A DNA stretch of 64,000 nucleotides from positions 1-64,000 of the forward strand of contig JARYLV010000002.1 of the NCBI GenBank assembly GCA_029907465.1, written 5' to 3'. The position numbers and the translations under genes are program-made. This DNA comes from Methanomassiliicoccales archaeon (lineage in GTDB: Archaea; Thermoplasmatota; Thermoplasmata; Methanomassiliicoccales; JACIVX01). The notes beneath the pieces are model-generated. The model worked only from the letters and a program-made list of their open reading frames with translations. It did no database searches and was not told where the DNA came from. Below are positions 28,115-36,944 of the stretch, piece by piece (the first letter of the stretch is position 1; the number at the start of each line of letters is the position of its first letter).

Positions 28115-28774
28115 TCAATTAAGAGGTTCCAATACGAGTTTCGCATCAATTACGATCGTATCGTATTCTCTCACAAAAACTGGATTGAGATCGAGCTGAT
28201 TAATATGCTCCTCATACTCGTCACCAAATCTTGCAACCTTCACCAGAAGATTGAGGAGCGATTCTCTATCTGTTTTCACGTTTCTGAAGCCGCGAAAAAG
28301 CTTCTGTGCCTTGATTTCATCGATCATTTCTTCAGCATCAAATCTGGTGATGGGGACAAGTCTGAAGGAAACATCATTGTATAGTTCAGTTAATACCCCA
28401 CCAATTCCAAACATGATACTCATGCCAAATGTCTTATCCTTGACGAGTCCTACAATGACTTCAACTCCTGGCTTTTCCATCGGTTCAACGAGGACGGACG
28501 CACCAGGAAATCTTGACGTAATGATATCGTGATATCGACGAAGTTCCTCTCGGTTTCTTACATTTAAGAAAACACCGCCAACATCGGTCTTGTGCATGAT
28601 GTCTGAAGAACAGACTTTGACCGCCACAGGAAAATTGATTTCAGCTGATTCGATTTGATCGCGACTCAATATAGTGAAGTTCGTCGTCTTTATACCGTAA
28701 TCCCTCAGTATTGTTTTTACCTCATATTCTGAAAGGTTTCTTCGTCCTTGCTGTCTCAGCTCTACTATGTCCAT
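28115..28774 (-). CDS. ADP-forming acyl-CoA synthetase beta (ATP-grasp) subunit
   Basis: A 219-residue stand-alone ATP-grasp subunit of the acetyl-CoA synthetase (ADP-forming) type. Seen: LRDYGIKT; FPVAVKVCSSDIMHKTDVGGVFLNV, including the conserved His and Lys; VLVEPMEKPGVEVIVGLVKD; FGMSIMFGIGGVLTELYNDVSFRL; and LDLNPVFV. It makes ATP while releasing CoA from an acyl-CoA, together with an alpha subunit not present in this window. Its place just after korC suggests succinyl-CoA or a similar acyl-CoA as substrate. That substrate is an inference from position. Confidence 0.9.
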   Translation of the reverse strand: MDIVELRQQGRRNLSEYEVKTILRDYGIKTTNFTILSRDQIESAEINFPVAVKVCSSDIMHKTDVGGVFLNVRNREELRRYHDIITSRFPGASVLVEPMEKPGVEVIVGLVKDKTFGMSIMFGIGGVLTELYNDVSFRLVPITRFDAEEMIDEIKAQKLFRGFRNVKTDRESLLNLLVKVARFGDEYEEHINQLDLNPVFVREYDTIVIDAKLVLEPLN

Positions 28775-28805
28775 GTTATTCCCCAGCCACGGGCAACAAC
28801 TTCAT

Positions 28806-28860
28806 GGATATTATCTTTTACCCGCGTGTTTTTTGGCAACTTCGAATAAGGATAATATCC
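28806..28860. repeat. 10-bp inverted repeat upstream of the acyl-CoA synthetase gene
   Basis: GGATATTATC at 28806-28815 and its exact complement GATAATATCC at 28851-28860 are separated by 35 bases. The second arm is itself part of the short palindrome GGATAATATCC. They lie just upstream of the start of the gene at 28115-28774, so they could be operator half-sites. No regulator is known. Confidence 0.4.
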
Positions 28861-28938
28861 CTATGGAAAAGTGGAAAATCTGAATGCTAGGTTGATGGAA
28901 GATTGGATGGTAGTGTTGATTTCAAATGATTCTGATTC

Positions 28939-29493
28939 TCAATGTAGAGCTGTTAAAGCCTTTCCAAGCTTGAAACCGATGTCAAAGGCCTCTCTGTTCA
29001 ATTCAAACGTTCCTGACGGTGAAATGTCCCGCAATGACTGAATCATCGATCTTTTGCTGATGATTTTGGAGAGATAGACAAACGCTCCGAGCATAATGAT
29101 ATTTGCAATAATTGGCTTTTGCAATTCTCTCGCTTTTCTGATAGCAGGTACCTCGTAATACCTAAGATCGGGCCTCGCCACAACTGCATCAGCGTCGAGG
29201 ACTACAATCGTGTCAGATTTTGTATCCTGGATAAACTGCTCATACGCTGGTTGTGACATCAAAACTAGAAAATCAGGTTTTTCGACAAAGGGGTAAAATT
29301 CGGCTCGGTTTGAAATTCTGACATCGCATTTTGCAGTCCCACCTCGTGCCTCGGGCCCGTAGGACTGGGTCTGCACAGCAAATAGCTCTTTCCCTCCTTT
29401 CTTTTCATAAAGGGCGGCAGCTCTTGCAAGCGCAATACCTGAGAAAATGATTCCTTGGCCCCCTACACCCCCAAATCGGACAGAAATTAACAT
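28939..29493 (-). CDS. korC: 2-oxoglutarate:ferredoxin oxidoreductase gamma subunit
   Basis: A 184-residue gamma subunit of a 2-oxoacid:ferredoxin oxidoreductase. Seen: [21 protein letters not shown] near residues 5-25, [15 protein letters not shown] near 40-54, and [11 protein letters not shown]. The complex oxidises 2-oxoglutarate (or a similar oxoacid) with CoA, reducing ferredoxin. The alpha, beta and ferredoxin-like subunits are encoded 1-3 kb upstream on the same strand, but the superoxide dismutase gene lies between on the other strand, so korC must have its own promoter in the 115 bases shared with that gene. Confidence 0.92.
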   Translation of the reverse strand: MLISVRFGGVGGQGIIFSGIALARAAALYEKKGGKELFAVQTQSYGPEARGGTAKCDVRISNRAEFYPFVEKPDFLVLMSQPAYEQFIQDTKSDTIVVLDADAVVARPDLRYYEVPAIRKARELQKPIIANIIMLGAFVYLSKIISKRSMIQSLRDISPSGTFELNREAFDIGFKLGKALTALH

Positions 29494-29608
29494 CCCAACA
29501 TGTAATTCTCAATCAGATTCATATAGGTCACTGAGATCAAATAGGCGCGATGATAGGCCAAAAGATGAAATAGGAGCAGCTTCCATTGAAACTATTGGTG
29601 TGGATCTT

Positions 29609-30220
29609 ATGGAAGGCAACGGGTTTTACTCGCTTCCAAAATTGAAATATGGATATCAGGAGCTAGCACCGAATATCTCGGAAGAACAACTGACTATACA
29701 CCACGACAAACATCATCAGGCATATGTCACTGGTGCAAATACAATTCTTGAAAGGCTGGATAAAGCAAGAAGGGAGAATGTTGAAATCGATATGAAATCA
29801 ACGCTAAAGGAATTATCTTTTCATATCGGCGGGCACGTCCTCCATTCTTTGTTCTGGGACAATTTGGCCCCGGCACCAAAAGGAGGGGGATCGCCGGGTG
29901 GGCGCTTGGCTGATGTACTTATGAAAGAATTTGGCAGCATTGAGCGTTTCAAGAAGGAATTTTCACAGGCGGCGAACAGCGTAGAAGGATCTGGATGGGC
30001 AGCACTTGTCTTTTGCAGATTGACGAAACGTCCCCTCATTATGCAAATTGAGAAGCACAACGTTAACATTTATCCTGGATTTCGGATTCTAATGGTACTC
30101 GACCTTTGGGAGCATGCTTACTACATAGATTACAGGAATGTCCGGGCTAAATTCGTAGATGCATTTTGGAACATCGTCAACTGGGATGAAGTGGAGAAGA
30201 GACTGTCTGAGGCCCTCTAG
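29609..30220 (+). CDS. sod: Fe/Mn superoxide dismutase
   Basis: A ~203-residue superoxide dismutase. Seen: [19 protein letters not shown]; the ligand-bearing [24 protein letters not shown] with a second ligand His; GSGWAALV; and [15 protein letters not shown] with the ligand Asp and His. It turns superoxide into peroxide and oxygen, protecting oxygen-sensitive enzymes. The reading frame is open further upstream, but the family starts near [12 protein letters not shown], so I chose the ATG at 29609. It stands on the strand opposite to the kor genes and between korC and korB. Confidence 0.93.
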   Translation: MEGNGFYSLPKLKYGYQELAPNISEEQLTIHHDKHHQAYVTGANTILERLDKARRENVEIDMKSTLKELSFHIGGHVLHSLFWDNLAPAPKGGGSPGGRLADVLMKEFGSIERFKKEFSQAANSVEGSGWAALVFCRLTKRPLIMQIEKHNVNIYPGFRILMVLDLWEHAYYIDYRNVRAKFVDAFWNIVNWDEVEKRLSEAL

Positions 30221-30459
30221 ATAAAAGAGATGGAAAAAATCCAAGGACGGTCTTCTCGCACAACTTCAAAGACTGGTCACGAGTACTATTCGACATAACA
30301 CATCGTCAATGGCATAGATCGATTCTGGACCAAGACAACAATGCTCCGTCTATTCCCATCGCTCACCAGATATCGAATGGTGCTATAATTGGGTATAGAG
30401 ACTCGTAATATTGATTGCAGGCTTGCAGCGCGATAACCCAGTAAGATTATCGAACAATT

Positions 30460-31293
30460 TCATACCTGAACAGCATCCGATTTCACTGATCTCAAAACCT
30501 CAGCGAGAGAAGGTCGGTCCCGTTCAACGAACTCTCCAACAGTGATTTGCCCTTTGATGTTCAAATCGACTGGGTCGAGATCCCATAATCTCGTTTTCTC
30601 TCTTCGGACTGTCTTGACTCTCAACCATTCGTACATCTGTTTTGGATCTCCCATCTTGTTCCGTCTACCGAAACCAGTGGGACAAGGGGAGACGATCTCA
30701 ACGAACGAGAATCCCTTTTTCGTAAGCGCTTTTTTCATAGAGCCAATGATTTCTTTTACATTTCTGACAGTCCACCTCGCGACAAAATTCGCACCCGCGG
30801 TGACGGCAAGTTCCGCAAGATCGAATGGATATTCTTTGTTGCCGTATGGGGTAGTAGTACTGAATGCGTTATACGGTGTCGTCGTTGACGCTTGGCCACC
30901 AGTCATGCCATATATATTGTTGTTGATACAAAAGACGGTCATTTCTGCGTTCCTTCTGCTCGCATTGATAAAATGATTCCCTCCTATCGCGCCGAGATCT
31001 CCGTCCCCGGTGAAAACAATGACTTTTAGATCTGGATTCGCCAAATTGATCCCTGTCGCAACGGCAAGAGCCCGGCCATGGGTCGTGTGTATTGAATCTG
31101 CGCGGATATATCCCGGGACTCTCGAACTACAGCCAACACCCGAAACAAAAACAACTCGATCCTGGTTTAAATTCAATTCCGAAAACGCCCTATAGAAACA
31201 ATTCATGACTGTGCCTATCCCACATCCAGGACAAAATATCGTGGGCCACCGATCCTTTCTATACAAATCAAAAAAATCTTCCAAATCAACCAC
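30460..31293 (-). CDS. korB: 2-oxoglutarate:ferredoxin oxidoreductase beta subunit
   Basis: A ~277-residue TPP-binding beta subunit. Seen: TIFCPGCGIGTVMN with two cluster-type cysteines, FVSGVGCSSRVPGYI, HTTHGRALAVATGI, the TPP/Mg motif FTGDGDLGAIGGNH followed by NNNIYGMTGGQASTTT, and EIVSPCPTGFGRRN. It carries the active site for oxoacid decarboxylation. The frame is open upstream to 31338, inside korA, but no start there is convincing. I propose the GTG at 31293, which overlaps the korA stop; a TTG at 31284 with GGGTGG upstream is also possible. Confidence 0.92.
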   Translation of the reverse strand: MVDLEDFFDLYRKDRWPTIFCPGCGIGTVMNCFYRAFSELNLNQDRVVFVSGVGCSSRVPGYIRADSIHTTHGRALAVATGINLANPDLKVIVFTGDGDLGAIGGNHFINASRRNAEMTVFCINNNIYGMTGGQASTTTPYNAFSTTTPYGNKEYPFDLAELAVTAGANFVARWTVRNVKEIIGSMKKALTKKGFSFVEIVSPCPTGFGRRNKMGDPKQMYEWLRVKTVRREKTRLWDLDPVDLNIKGQITVGEFVERDRPSLAEVLRSVKSDAVQV

Positions 31294-32404
31294 CCTTGAG
31301 AAACTTCGCAATTTCCTCCGGAGTGTGGACTTCCCCACCCAATTTTGAAAACAACCTTACCTTAGTACACCCTGCCGTGCACGCGATCCTCTGAATTTCG
31401 CGATAGAGCTGCCCCATGTTCATTTCGAGAACTATGATTTCCGTTGCGTGCTCGGCAATCTCAATAATCTGTTTTTCAGGGGTCGGCCATATAGTCTTGA
31501 GCTGGAGTAGTCCAATTGACCCATTGTATTTGAGCACCTCTCTCGCTGCGAGGGCCGGAGACCCATATGCCACAATGAATTTTTCGGCGTTCTCATTGAA
31601 AATTTGGGTACGGCAAATTTTGTCTCTGTTTTTAAGGATTTTTTCCGAGAGTCTCATAACGAGTTCCTGGTGAACTTCGGGGTCATTTCTGGGATATCCA
31701 GCGATATCGTGTGAAAGACCTGTGACGTGTACGCGGAATCCCCTGCCAAAAACTGGGAATTTTGGAACTAGTGAATCGTCATAAGCAAATCCATCATGCC
31801 AAACCCTATCCGTTCGGATTTTTCGATTGATGACCTCGAGTTTCTCAGGAACCTTGACTTTTCCACGCATGTGGCCGACTTCCGCATCTGAGAGGACGAT
31901 AACAGGTACGCGGTATTCCTCTGAGAGGTTGAATGCCTCAACCGTCATATCGAACATATCCTGAACCGTAGCTGGAGCGAGGGCGATGATCTCGTAGTCG
32001 CCATGAGATCCAAACTTCGCCTGCATGACATCTCCTTGTGAGGGGAGGGTTGGCAATCCTGTTGATGGCCCGCCTCGCATCACGTTCACGACAACAAGTG
32101 GCGTTTCAGTCATCGCCGCATAACCGATACTCTCCTGCATAAGGCTAAACCCAGGACCTGAAGTTGCAGTCATTGCTTTTGCGCCGACCCACGAAGCACC
32201 GATGACGGCGGAAATGGAGGCGATTTCGTCCTCCATTTGTATAAAAATCCCATCCTCCTCAGGGAGTCTGAGTGCCAACCTTTCTGCGATTTCTGTTGAA
32301 GGAGTTATGGGATACCCAGCAAAAAATCGTAGACCGGCGGCAATAGCGCCCTCTGCACATGCCTCGTTACCCTGCAGAAAATATGTACCCTCAGGCAGCC
32401 TCAT
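31286..32404 (-). CDS. korA: 2-oxoglutarate:ferredoxin oxidoreductase alpha subunit
   Basis: A ~372-residue alpha subunit. Seen: LQGNEACAEGAIAAGLRFFAGYPITPSTEIAE near the N terminus, EDEIASISAVIGASW, TATSGPGFSLMQE, RGGPSTGLPT, and SDAEVGHMRG. These belong to the pyrimidine-binding and transketolase-like parts that pair with KorB. The ATG at 32404 overlaps the korD stop as ATGA, so I prefer it to the in-frame ATG at 32473. KorA, rather than the related VorB or PorA, is inferred from the YPITPSTEIAE form and the korD-A-B order. Confidence 0.92.
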   Translation of the reverse strand: MRLPEGTYFLQGNEACAEGAIAAGLRFFAGYPITPSTEIAERLALRLPEEDGIFIQMEDEIASISAVIGASWVGAKAMTATSGPGFSLMQESIGYAAMTETPLVVVNVMRGGPSTGLPTLPSQGDVMQAKFGSHGDYEIIALAPATVQDMFDMTVEAFNLSEEYRVPVIVLSDAEVGHMRGKVKVPEKLEVINRKIRTDRVWHDGFAYDDSLVPKFPVFGRGFRVHVTGLSHDIAGYPRNDPEVHQELVMRLSEKILKNRDKICRTQIFNENAEKFIVAYGSPALAAREVLKYNGSIGLLQLKTIWPTPEKQIIEIAEHATEIIVLEMNMGQLYREIQRIACTAGCTKVRLFSKLGGEVHTPEEIAKFLKGG

Positions 32405-32649
32405 CGGTCTTTTCCTCCTGGTGTGTCCCAATCGAGCGCGTGATCGGGGCAGGTCAAAATGCACATCTCGCACACCGCCTTTTTCTTATCTTTTCGCTCC
32501 CAGTTCGCGCACTTCTCAGGAGAATCAACAACTGGAAGAAAATACCCTCTTTCGCTAAGTGAAGAGCCTTGTTTAAAAACACGCCGAGGGCAAACCAATA
32601 TACAAAGCCCACATCCCTTGCAATATTCAGGATTGACTCGGACTTGCAT
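32401..32649 (-). CDS. korD: 2-oxoglutarate:ferredoxin oxidoreductase delta (ferredoxin-like) subunit
   Basis: An 82-residue polyferredoxin subunit that passes electrons from the KOR active site to soluble ferredoxin. It has CKGCGLCILVCP at 10-21 and a second group, KCANWERKDKKKAVCEMCILTCP, in which the first cysteine is set apart by an insert. It opens the korD-korA-korB transcript, and its stop overlaps the korA start by four bases. The region upstream (32650-32833) is a divergent promoter region shared with the aldo/keto reductase gene. Confidence 0.92.
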   Translation of the reverse strand: MQVRVNPEYCKGCGLCILVCPRRVFKQGSSLSERGYFLPVVDSPEKCANWERKDKKKAVCEMCILTCPDHALDWDTPGGKDR

Positions 32650-32801
32650 GGTTTCCGCTCTAATCTACCAATCATCCTCGTGCGATTTATACATTTACAC
32701 GTGATACAAAGACCCTGGCTACCCGCTATCCAGACATTTTCTTGTGATTTGTGGTAACTCGAGGTTTCCAACTTATACCATGCCGACGGAGGTAAGAATC
32801 G

Positions 32802-32810
32802 TTTTTTTAA
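32802..32810 (+). promoter_or_regulatory. TATA-like box of a probably leaderless aldo/keto reductase gene
   Basis: TTTTTTAAG lies 24-32 bases before the GTG at 32834, the distance from a TATA box to the transcription start in archaea. No ribosome-binding site is seen before that GTG, so transcription and translation may begin together. Confidence 0.4.
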
Positions 32811-32833
32811 GAGATATCACGATATTCCCACCC

Positions 32834-33769
32834 GTGGAGTATAGGCAGCTTGGGAAAAGCGATCTGAAGATTTCCGCGATCAGTCTAGGGGCATGGCAAT
32901 GGGGCATGGGCTTGTACTGGGGATACAAAAAGATGCTCAGAAAAGATGATATCTTCCTTGCGAAAGAGAAGGCAGTTGAATTGGGAGTCAACTTTATTGA
33001 CACTGCGGAAGTTTACGGGTGGGGGGCTTCAGAGAGGGTTATCGGCGAAATCATTTCGAGAAAAGATGGGATGTTTATCGCCACAAAGTACTTTCCTTTC
33101 AGGCTCACCTCAGATGCCGTATTTCGGGCGGTAGAAAAGAGTTTGCGAAGGTTGAGGACTAATACCATTGACTTGTATCAAATTCATTTTCCCAATCCAC
33201 TCCAGTCCATTTCGAGACTCATGAGAAATATGGAGCTCCTGATTAAGCGGGGGAAAATTCGGTACATTGGTGTGAGCAATTATGGAATACAGTGGCTTGA
33301 AAAGGCCCGAGAAGCGCTCTCTTTCAGCGATATCGTATCGAATCAAATCCATTACAGCTTGATCTACAGATATCCAGAAACAAATGGATTGCTTGATTAT
33401 TGTAAGAAAAATAGGATTGGCGTTATCGCTTACAGTCCGCTCGAGCAGGGACTTCTTTCAGGGAGATATCTCACAAGTGGAAAGATCACTGGATTGAGGC
33501 GCCTCAAACCTTCGTTTTCTCGAAGAAATATAAGAAGGTTGGAACCCTTGATTGCGGCATTAGAAAAGGCGGCATCTGCTCATTCCAAATCAATCGCGCA
33601 GGGAGCGCTCAACTGGGTTATTCGTGATAAGAATATCATTGCAATTCCTGGTGCAAGAAATGCAGAGCAGATTGAATCAAATTGCGGAGCCGTTGGCTGG
33701 AGCTTTACCGATGAAGAGTTATTTTCAATCGAAAGAGCTTATCAACGCTACGCCCGCTTGCGGGGCTAA
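32834..33769 (+). CDS. Aldo/keto reductase
   Basis: A ~311-residue NADP-dependent aldo/keto reductase of the beta-subunit/YghZ-like group. Seen: RQLGKSDLKISAISLGAWQWG at the N terminus, FIDTAEVYGWGASERVIGE with the catalytic Asp and Tyr, the Lys in FIATKYFP, DLYQIHFP with the catalytic His, and GVSNYG. It reduces aldehydes or ketones; the natural substrate is unknown. The open frame begins at 32744, but family members begin at M-E-Y-R-Q-L, matching the GTG at 32834. It is divergent from the kor operon. Confidence 0.88.
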   Translation: MEYRQLGKSDLKISAISLGAWQWGMGLYWGYKKMLRKDDIFLAKEKAVELGVNFIDTAEVYGWGASERVIGEIISRKDGMFIATKYFPFRLTSDAVFRAVEKSLRRLRTNTIDLYQIHFPNPLQSISRLMRNMELLIKRGKIRYIGVSNYGIQWLEKAREALSFSDIVSNQIHYSLIYRYPETNGLLDYCKKNRIGVIAYSPLEQGLLSGRYLTSGKITGLRRLKPSFSRRNIRRLEPLIAALEKAASAHSKSIAQGALNWVIRDKNIIAIPGARNAEQIESNCGAVGWSFTDEELFSIERAYQRYARLRG

Positions 33770-33871
33770 CTGGATATTTATTAGGCGTCCATCGAAAAAC
33801 CATCAGGATAGACCGTTTCAATACTTCAGAGGCAAGCAACTTTTTATACGATGCCTCTTATCCGAGGAAAG

Positions 33872-34780
33872 ATGTCTGAGCGGGAACGTATCCTTGAATT
33901 GAAAAAGGAAAAGAATGCCGTAATTCTCGCACATAACTACCAGAGACCAGAAGTTCAAGATATCGCAGACTTCGTCGGAGATTCGCTCGGACTCTCCAAG
34001 GAAGCTTCTAAAGTCGAAGCCGATGTGATCGTCTTTTGTGGTGTGGACTTTATGGCGGAAAGTGCTAAGATTCTTAACCCACAAAAGATCGTTGTGCATC
34101 CTGAGCCAAAGGCAAAATGTCCGATGGCAGCGATGTGTGAAGTAGAAGAGTTGATCGATTTAAAGAGAAAGCACCCATCTGCGAAAGTCGTGGGCTACGT
34201 AAATACAACGGCCGCTTGCAAGACAGAAATGGACATCTGTTGTACATCATCGAATGCCGTAAAAGTCGTTGGCGCATTGCCTGAAAAAGAGATCATCTTC
34301 GTACCAGATGAAAACCTTGGAAAATATGTTCAACGGTTCGTGAAGGATAAGAATATCATTTTGTGGCCAGGATTCTGCCCCACTCATGATTCAATCACAC
34401 CCGATCAGGTCAAGAAAGCAAAAGAAATGCATCCTGATGCCGTTGTCATTGTACATCCTGAGTGCCGCCCTGAGGTCATCGATCTTGCAGATGCTGTGAA
34501 ATCGACCGAGGGGATGGTCAAGTTCGTGAAGGCCTCCAGCACAAGAGAATTTATTATCGTGACAGAAAAAGAGCTCATTTATCGACTGAAGAAAGAAAAT
34601 CCTGAAAAGACGTTCTACAGTATTCCTGGGGCCGTCTGCCCGACAATGAAAATGATCACTTTATCGTCAGTCTTGAGGGCGCTAGAGAATCTCGAACCGC
34701 GCGTCGAGCTCGACGAAGAAACATTAAGAAAAGCAAGATCTCCTCTCGAAAGGATGATGGAGATAGGTCGGGGAGACTGA
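33872..34780 (+). CDS. nadA: Quinolinate synthase A
   Basis: A ~302-residue 4Fe-4S enzyme condensing iminoaspartate with dihydroxyacetone phosphate to quinolinate in NAD synthesis. Seen: ILAHNYQRPEVQDIADFVGDSLGLS near the N terminus, FCGVDFMAESAKIL, the first cluster ligand in AKCPMAAMC, VNTTAACKTEMD, LWPGFCPTHDSI, VHPECRPEV and the last ligand in PGAVCPTMKMITL. The ATG at 33872, four bases after GAGGAAAG, is preferred over one at 33851. nadB and nadC are not in this window. Confidence 0.95.
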   Translation: MSERERILELKKEKNAVILAHNYQRPEVQDIADFVGDSLGLSKEASKVEADVIVFCGVDFMAESAKILNPQKIVVHPEPKAKCPMAAMCEVEELIDLKRKHPSAKVVGYVNTTAACKTEMDICCTSSNAVKVVGALPEKEIIFVPDENLGKYVQRFVKDKNIILWPGFCPTHDSITPDQVKKAKEMHPDAVVIVHPECRPEVIDLADAVKSTEGMVKFVKASSTREFIIVTEKELIYRLKKENPEKTFYSIPGAVCPTMKMITLSSVLRALENLEPRVELDEETLRKARSPLERMMEIGRGD

Positions 34781-34878
34781 GGATATTCTATAAGAAAACC
34801 GTTTCTGATGGCACTATTTTTGAACATTGAAAAAAATCGTTCTCCAAAATTCTACTTTAGCTCTTGCGGAGCTCTCTC

Positions 34879-35511
34879 TTAAACGATTCTTGCGATCGAA
34901 CTGAGTATGAAATAGAGGCCAAAAAATATCATTATTAGCCCTGAAGTTATGAACAAATATCGATGCTTCTTCTCATCCCATAGCTTTTTCGATTTGTAAA
35001 TAAAGGTGGATACGAACTGGTACCAAGCAAAGTCGCAACTGATATGGACGATTGCAAAAATCGGTAGCATGATGAGACCGAATTGTATCGCACCGATGAT
35101 AAGCGCTGCACCAACTGTTGCCCACCATAGCAAAAAATAGGGATTGATTGCAGTTGTTATCATCCCTGACACAAATGAGCCGTAAATGGGAGTGTTTCTA
35201 TCTTCGAGTGCGACCGTCTTTGGTGGAAACAATAGATCCTTGCTCATATAAAAGAGGAGGATACCACCAAGGAGACCGATGGCTGTAAAGACCAGATCAT
35301 CTTTGAAAATGGTATCTAAACCGAAGAAAATAGCAGCAATCAGAGGGAATTCCACTGCCGCGTGACCGCTGGCAATTTTTATACCGGCCTTAAAGTCTTC
35401 GTAACCCTTTGCAATTGTTATTGCAAATACGGGACCTGGCATGATGACACCAGACAAGCTTATGAGGACGACTGTCGCCAAAAAGACAATAGGCGAGTCT
35501 GTTTGTATCAT
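34879..35511 (-). CDS. LysE/RhtB-type membrane exporter
   Basis: A ~210-residue membrane protein with about six hydrophobic helices. The N-terminal signature SGVIMPGPVFAITIAKGYEDFKAGIKIASGHAAVE matches LysE-family amino-acid exporters (PGP followed by the G-x-A-x-G loop). NPYFLLWWATVGAALI is the family's mid-protein asparagine motif. It probably exports an amino acid or a related small solute. I prefer the internal ATG at 35511 over the first ATG at 35595, which adds 28 polar residues not typical of the family. Confidence 0.85.
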   Translation of the reverse strand: MIQTDSPIVFLATVVLISLSGVIMPGPVFAITIAKGYEDFKAGIKIASGHAAVEFPLIAAIFFGLDTIFKDDLVFTAIGLLGGILLFYMSKDLLFPPKTVALEDRNTPIYGSFVSGMITTAINPYFLLWWATVGAALIIGAIQFGLIMLPIFAIVHISCDFAWYQFVSTFIYKSKKLWDEKKHRYLFITSGLIMIFFGLYFILSSIARIV

Positions 35512-35728
35512 ATACGAAGCAAGCAATCGAATGATCGTATAAATTTTTTCGATGCTAGCGGGGAAAGGATGAATCAACTTGTGTCGCAAAAACAAATACA
35601 GATTGATTGTGGAATCCCAGTTCTATTCTCTGCTGTTCGCATTTTTGAATCAAAGAAGACCTAAAGAGCACGAAGTCAATGAAAACATGTGGGGACAATC
35701 TTGTTGAGGAAATTAGGATATGGAACGT

Positions 35729-36403
35729 TTACAGATACCATTGCCTGCACCGGTTAAAGTAATCAACTGGATCAGTTTCCTTGACTGCGCCCCTCTCTAC
35801 ATCGATTATAAAGACGCTGTGGATTCTCGAGTTATATATCTCTTCGATACTGACTGGCGGGTTTGAATAATACATATCGCAATATCGTTTGATCTCGAGA
35901 ACCTCTTCTTCTGTCCTAAACCGCGGAGGCCTTATGAAACACTCTGGTATCGGGAGAATATAGTGGGGAGGGGTGCCAAGCGAGAACTTGTTGCAATAGT
36001 TACTATACCTTGCAATTTTACTAGCAATTCTTGCTTTGATGTAATCGGTAGGATCGAGAGCATGTGATGGTGGTACATATCCCGTCTCTATCTCGACGAT
36101 GAGAGTTCCCAGTCCTTTGACTGCCCAAATATCACAAGCTAGATTTTCCCTAATGTCGTATTCGAGCTTGACCTCATATCCATTCAAGATAAGGTTTTTT
36201 GCAACGACGAGTTCAAGGACAGAATGATTAATCTTCAACATATTTTGATTTCTGAGCTCGATTAGTCGAGTAACAAGACTGAGAAGTTTGTCCCTCGCTT
36301 CGACTGGTGTGTTAGCCACAAGACGACCAAAAAGAACTTCGAGGTCCTTCTCAAACTCGTTCAGGGAATCACCGTCGATCGATTGGATAATTCTGTGAAA
36401 CAT
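35729..36403 (-). CDS. Unknown protein with possible PD-(D/E)XK nuclease-like core
   Basis: A 224-residue soluble protein I do not recognise with certainty. An N-terminal helical part (about 1-60) with ELRNQNMLKINHSVLELVVAKNLILNGYEVKLEYDI leads to ACDIWAVKGLGTLIVEIETGYVPP near 90-112. That D-x10-14-E-x-E layout after a helix and a beta hairpin resembles restriction-endonuclease-like folds, with Asp91 and the paired Glu residues as candidate metal ligands. The C-terminal half has PRFRTEEEVLEIKRYC and FIIDVERGAVKETDP. It is monocistronic. The neighbours (LysE exporter, RAM domain) give no hint of function. Confidence 0.65.
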   Translation of the reverse strand: MFHRIIQSIDGDSLNEFEKDLEVLFGRLVANTPVEARDKLLSLVTRLIELRNQNMLKINHSVLELVVAKNLILNGYEVKLEYDIRENLACDIWAVKGLGTLIVEIETGYVPPSHALDPTDYIKARIASKIARYSNYCNKFSLGTPPHYILPIPECFIRPPRFRTEEEVLEIKRYCDMYYSNPPVSIEEIYNSRIHSVFIIDVERGAVKETDPVDYFNRCRQWYL

Positions 36404-36448
36404 GATGGGGCCATGGATACAGGCCTGTAATCTTTATTCTAATATCTT

Positions 36449-36688
36449 TCATTTTCCTCGTCTGCTAACAATCAGCGTGAGAGTTGATCGAATCGCACCA
36501 ATCTGTCTTATCTTTTGAGTAATGAGGCCTTCAAGACTTTCCATTGTTTCAGAATCTAGTTTTGCGACGACATCATATACACCGTACACCAGGTAAATTT
36601 CTTTGACCTCAGGGAGTTTCGAAAGCGAATCAATAACTTCGCCCTCTTTTCCAATTTCTGTATTTATCAACACAATTGCACTTAGCAT
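36449..36688 (-). CDS. Stand-alone RAM (Lrp/AsnC ligand-binding) domain
   Basis: A 79-residue protein that is only the ligand-binding and dimerisation domain of Lrp/AsnC regulators: AIVLINTEIGKEGEVIDSLSKLPEVKEIYLVYGVYDVVAKLD, then a helix and ITLTLIVSRR-like strand. There is no DNA-binding helix-turn-helix, so by itself it cannot bind an operator. Such proteins form ring-like oligomers that may bind amino acids or modulate full-length Lrp proteins. It is a single gene followed by a TATA-rich region. Confidence 0.9.
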   Translation of the reverse strand: MLSAIVLINTEIGKEGEVIDSLSKLPEVKEIYLVYGVYDVVAKLDSETMESLEGLITQKIRQIGAIRSTLTLIVSRRGK

Positions 36689-36944
36689 TTTATCGGTAAC
36701 ATATTACTCTCCTCGCAATATTTATATTGCTCTAGATTCGCAATAGATAAGAACTGGGCTGACTCGTTAATAATTTGAACAATCAACTAATTCAACCATA
36801 ATTGACAATCATATTTTCTCGGAGAATTGCAGAATATTGAAATACTGGGAGGGGCATAAATTTTGGTTCACGCATAGCATCGAAAAGCGTTCGATGTTTC
36901 GTTCGCTTGTTGTGAATAAGCGGTCATGATTGGAGGTTTGCGAA

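Noticed and set aside
30542-30976. 144-residue plus-strand frame inside korB
   Set aside because: Shadow of the korB coding strand, no motif.
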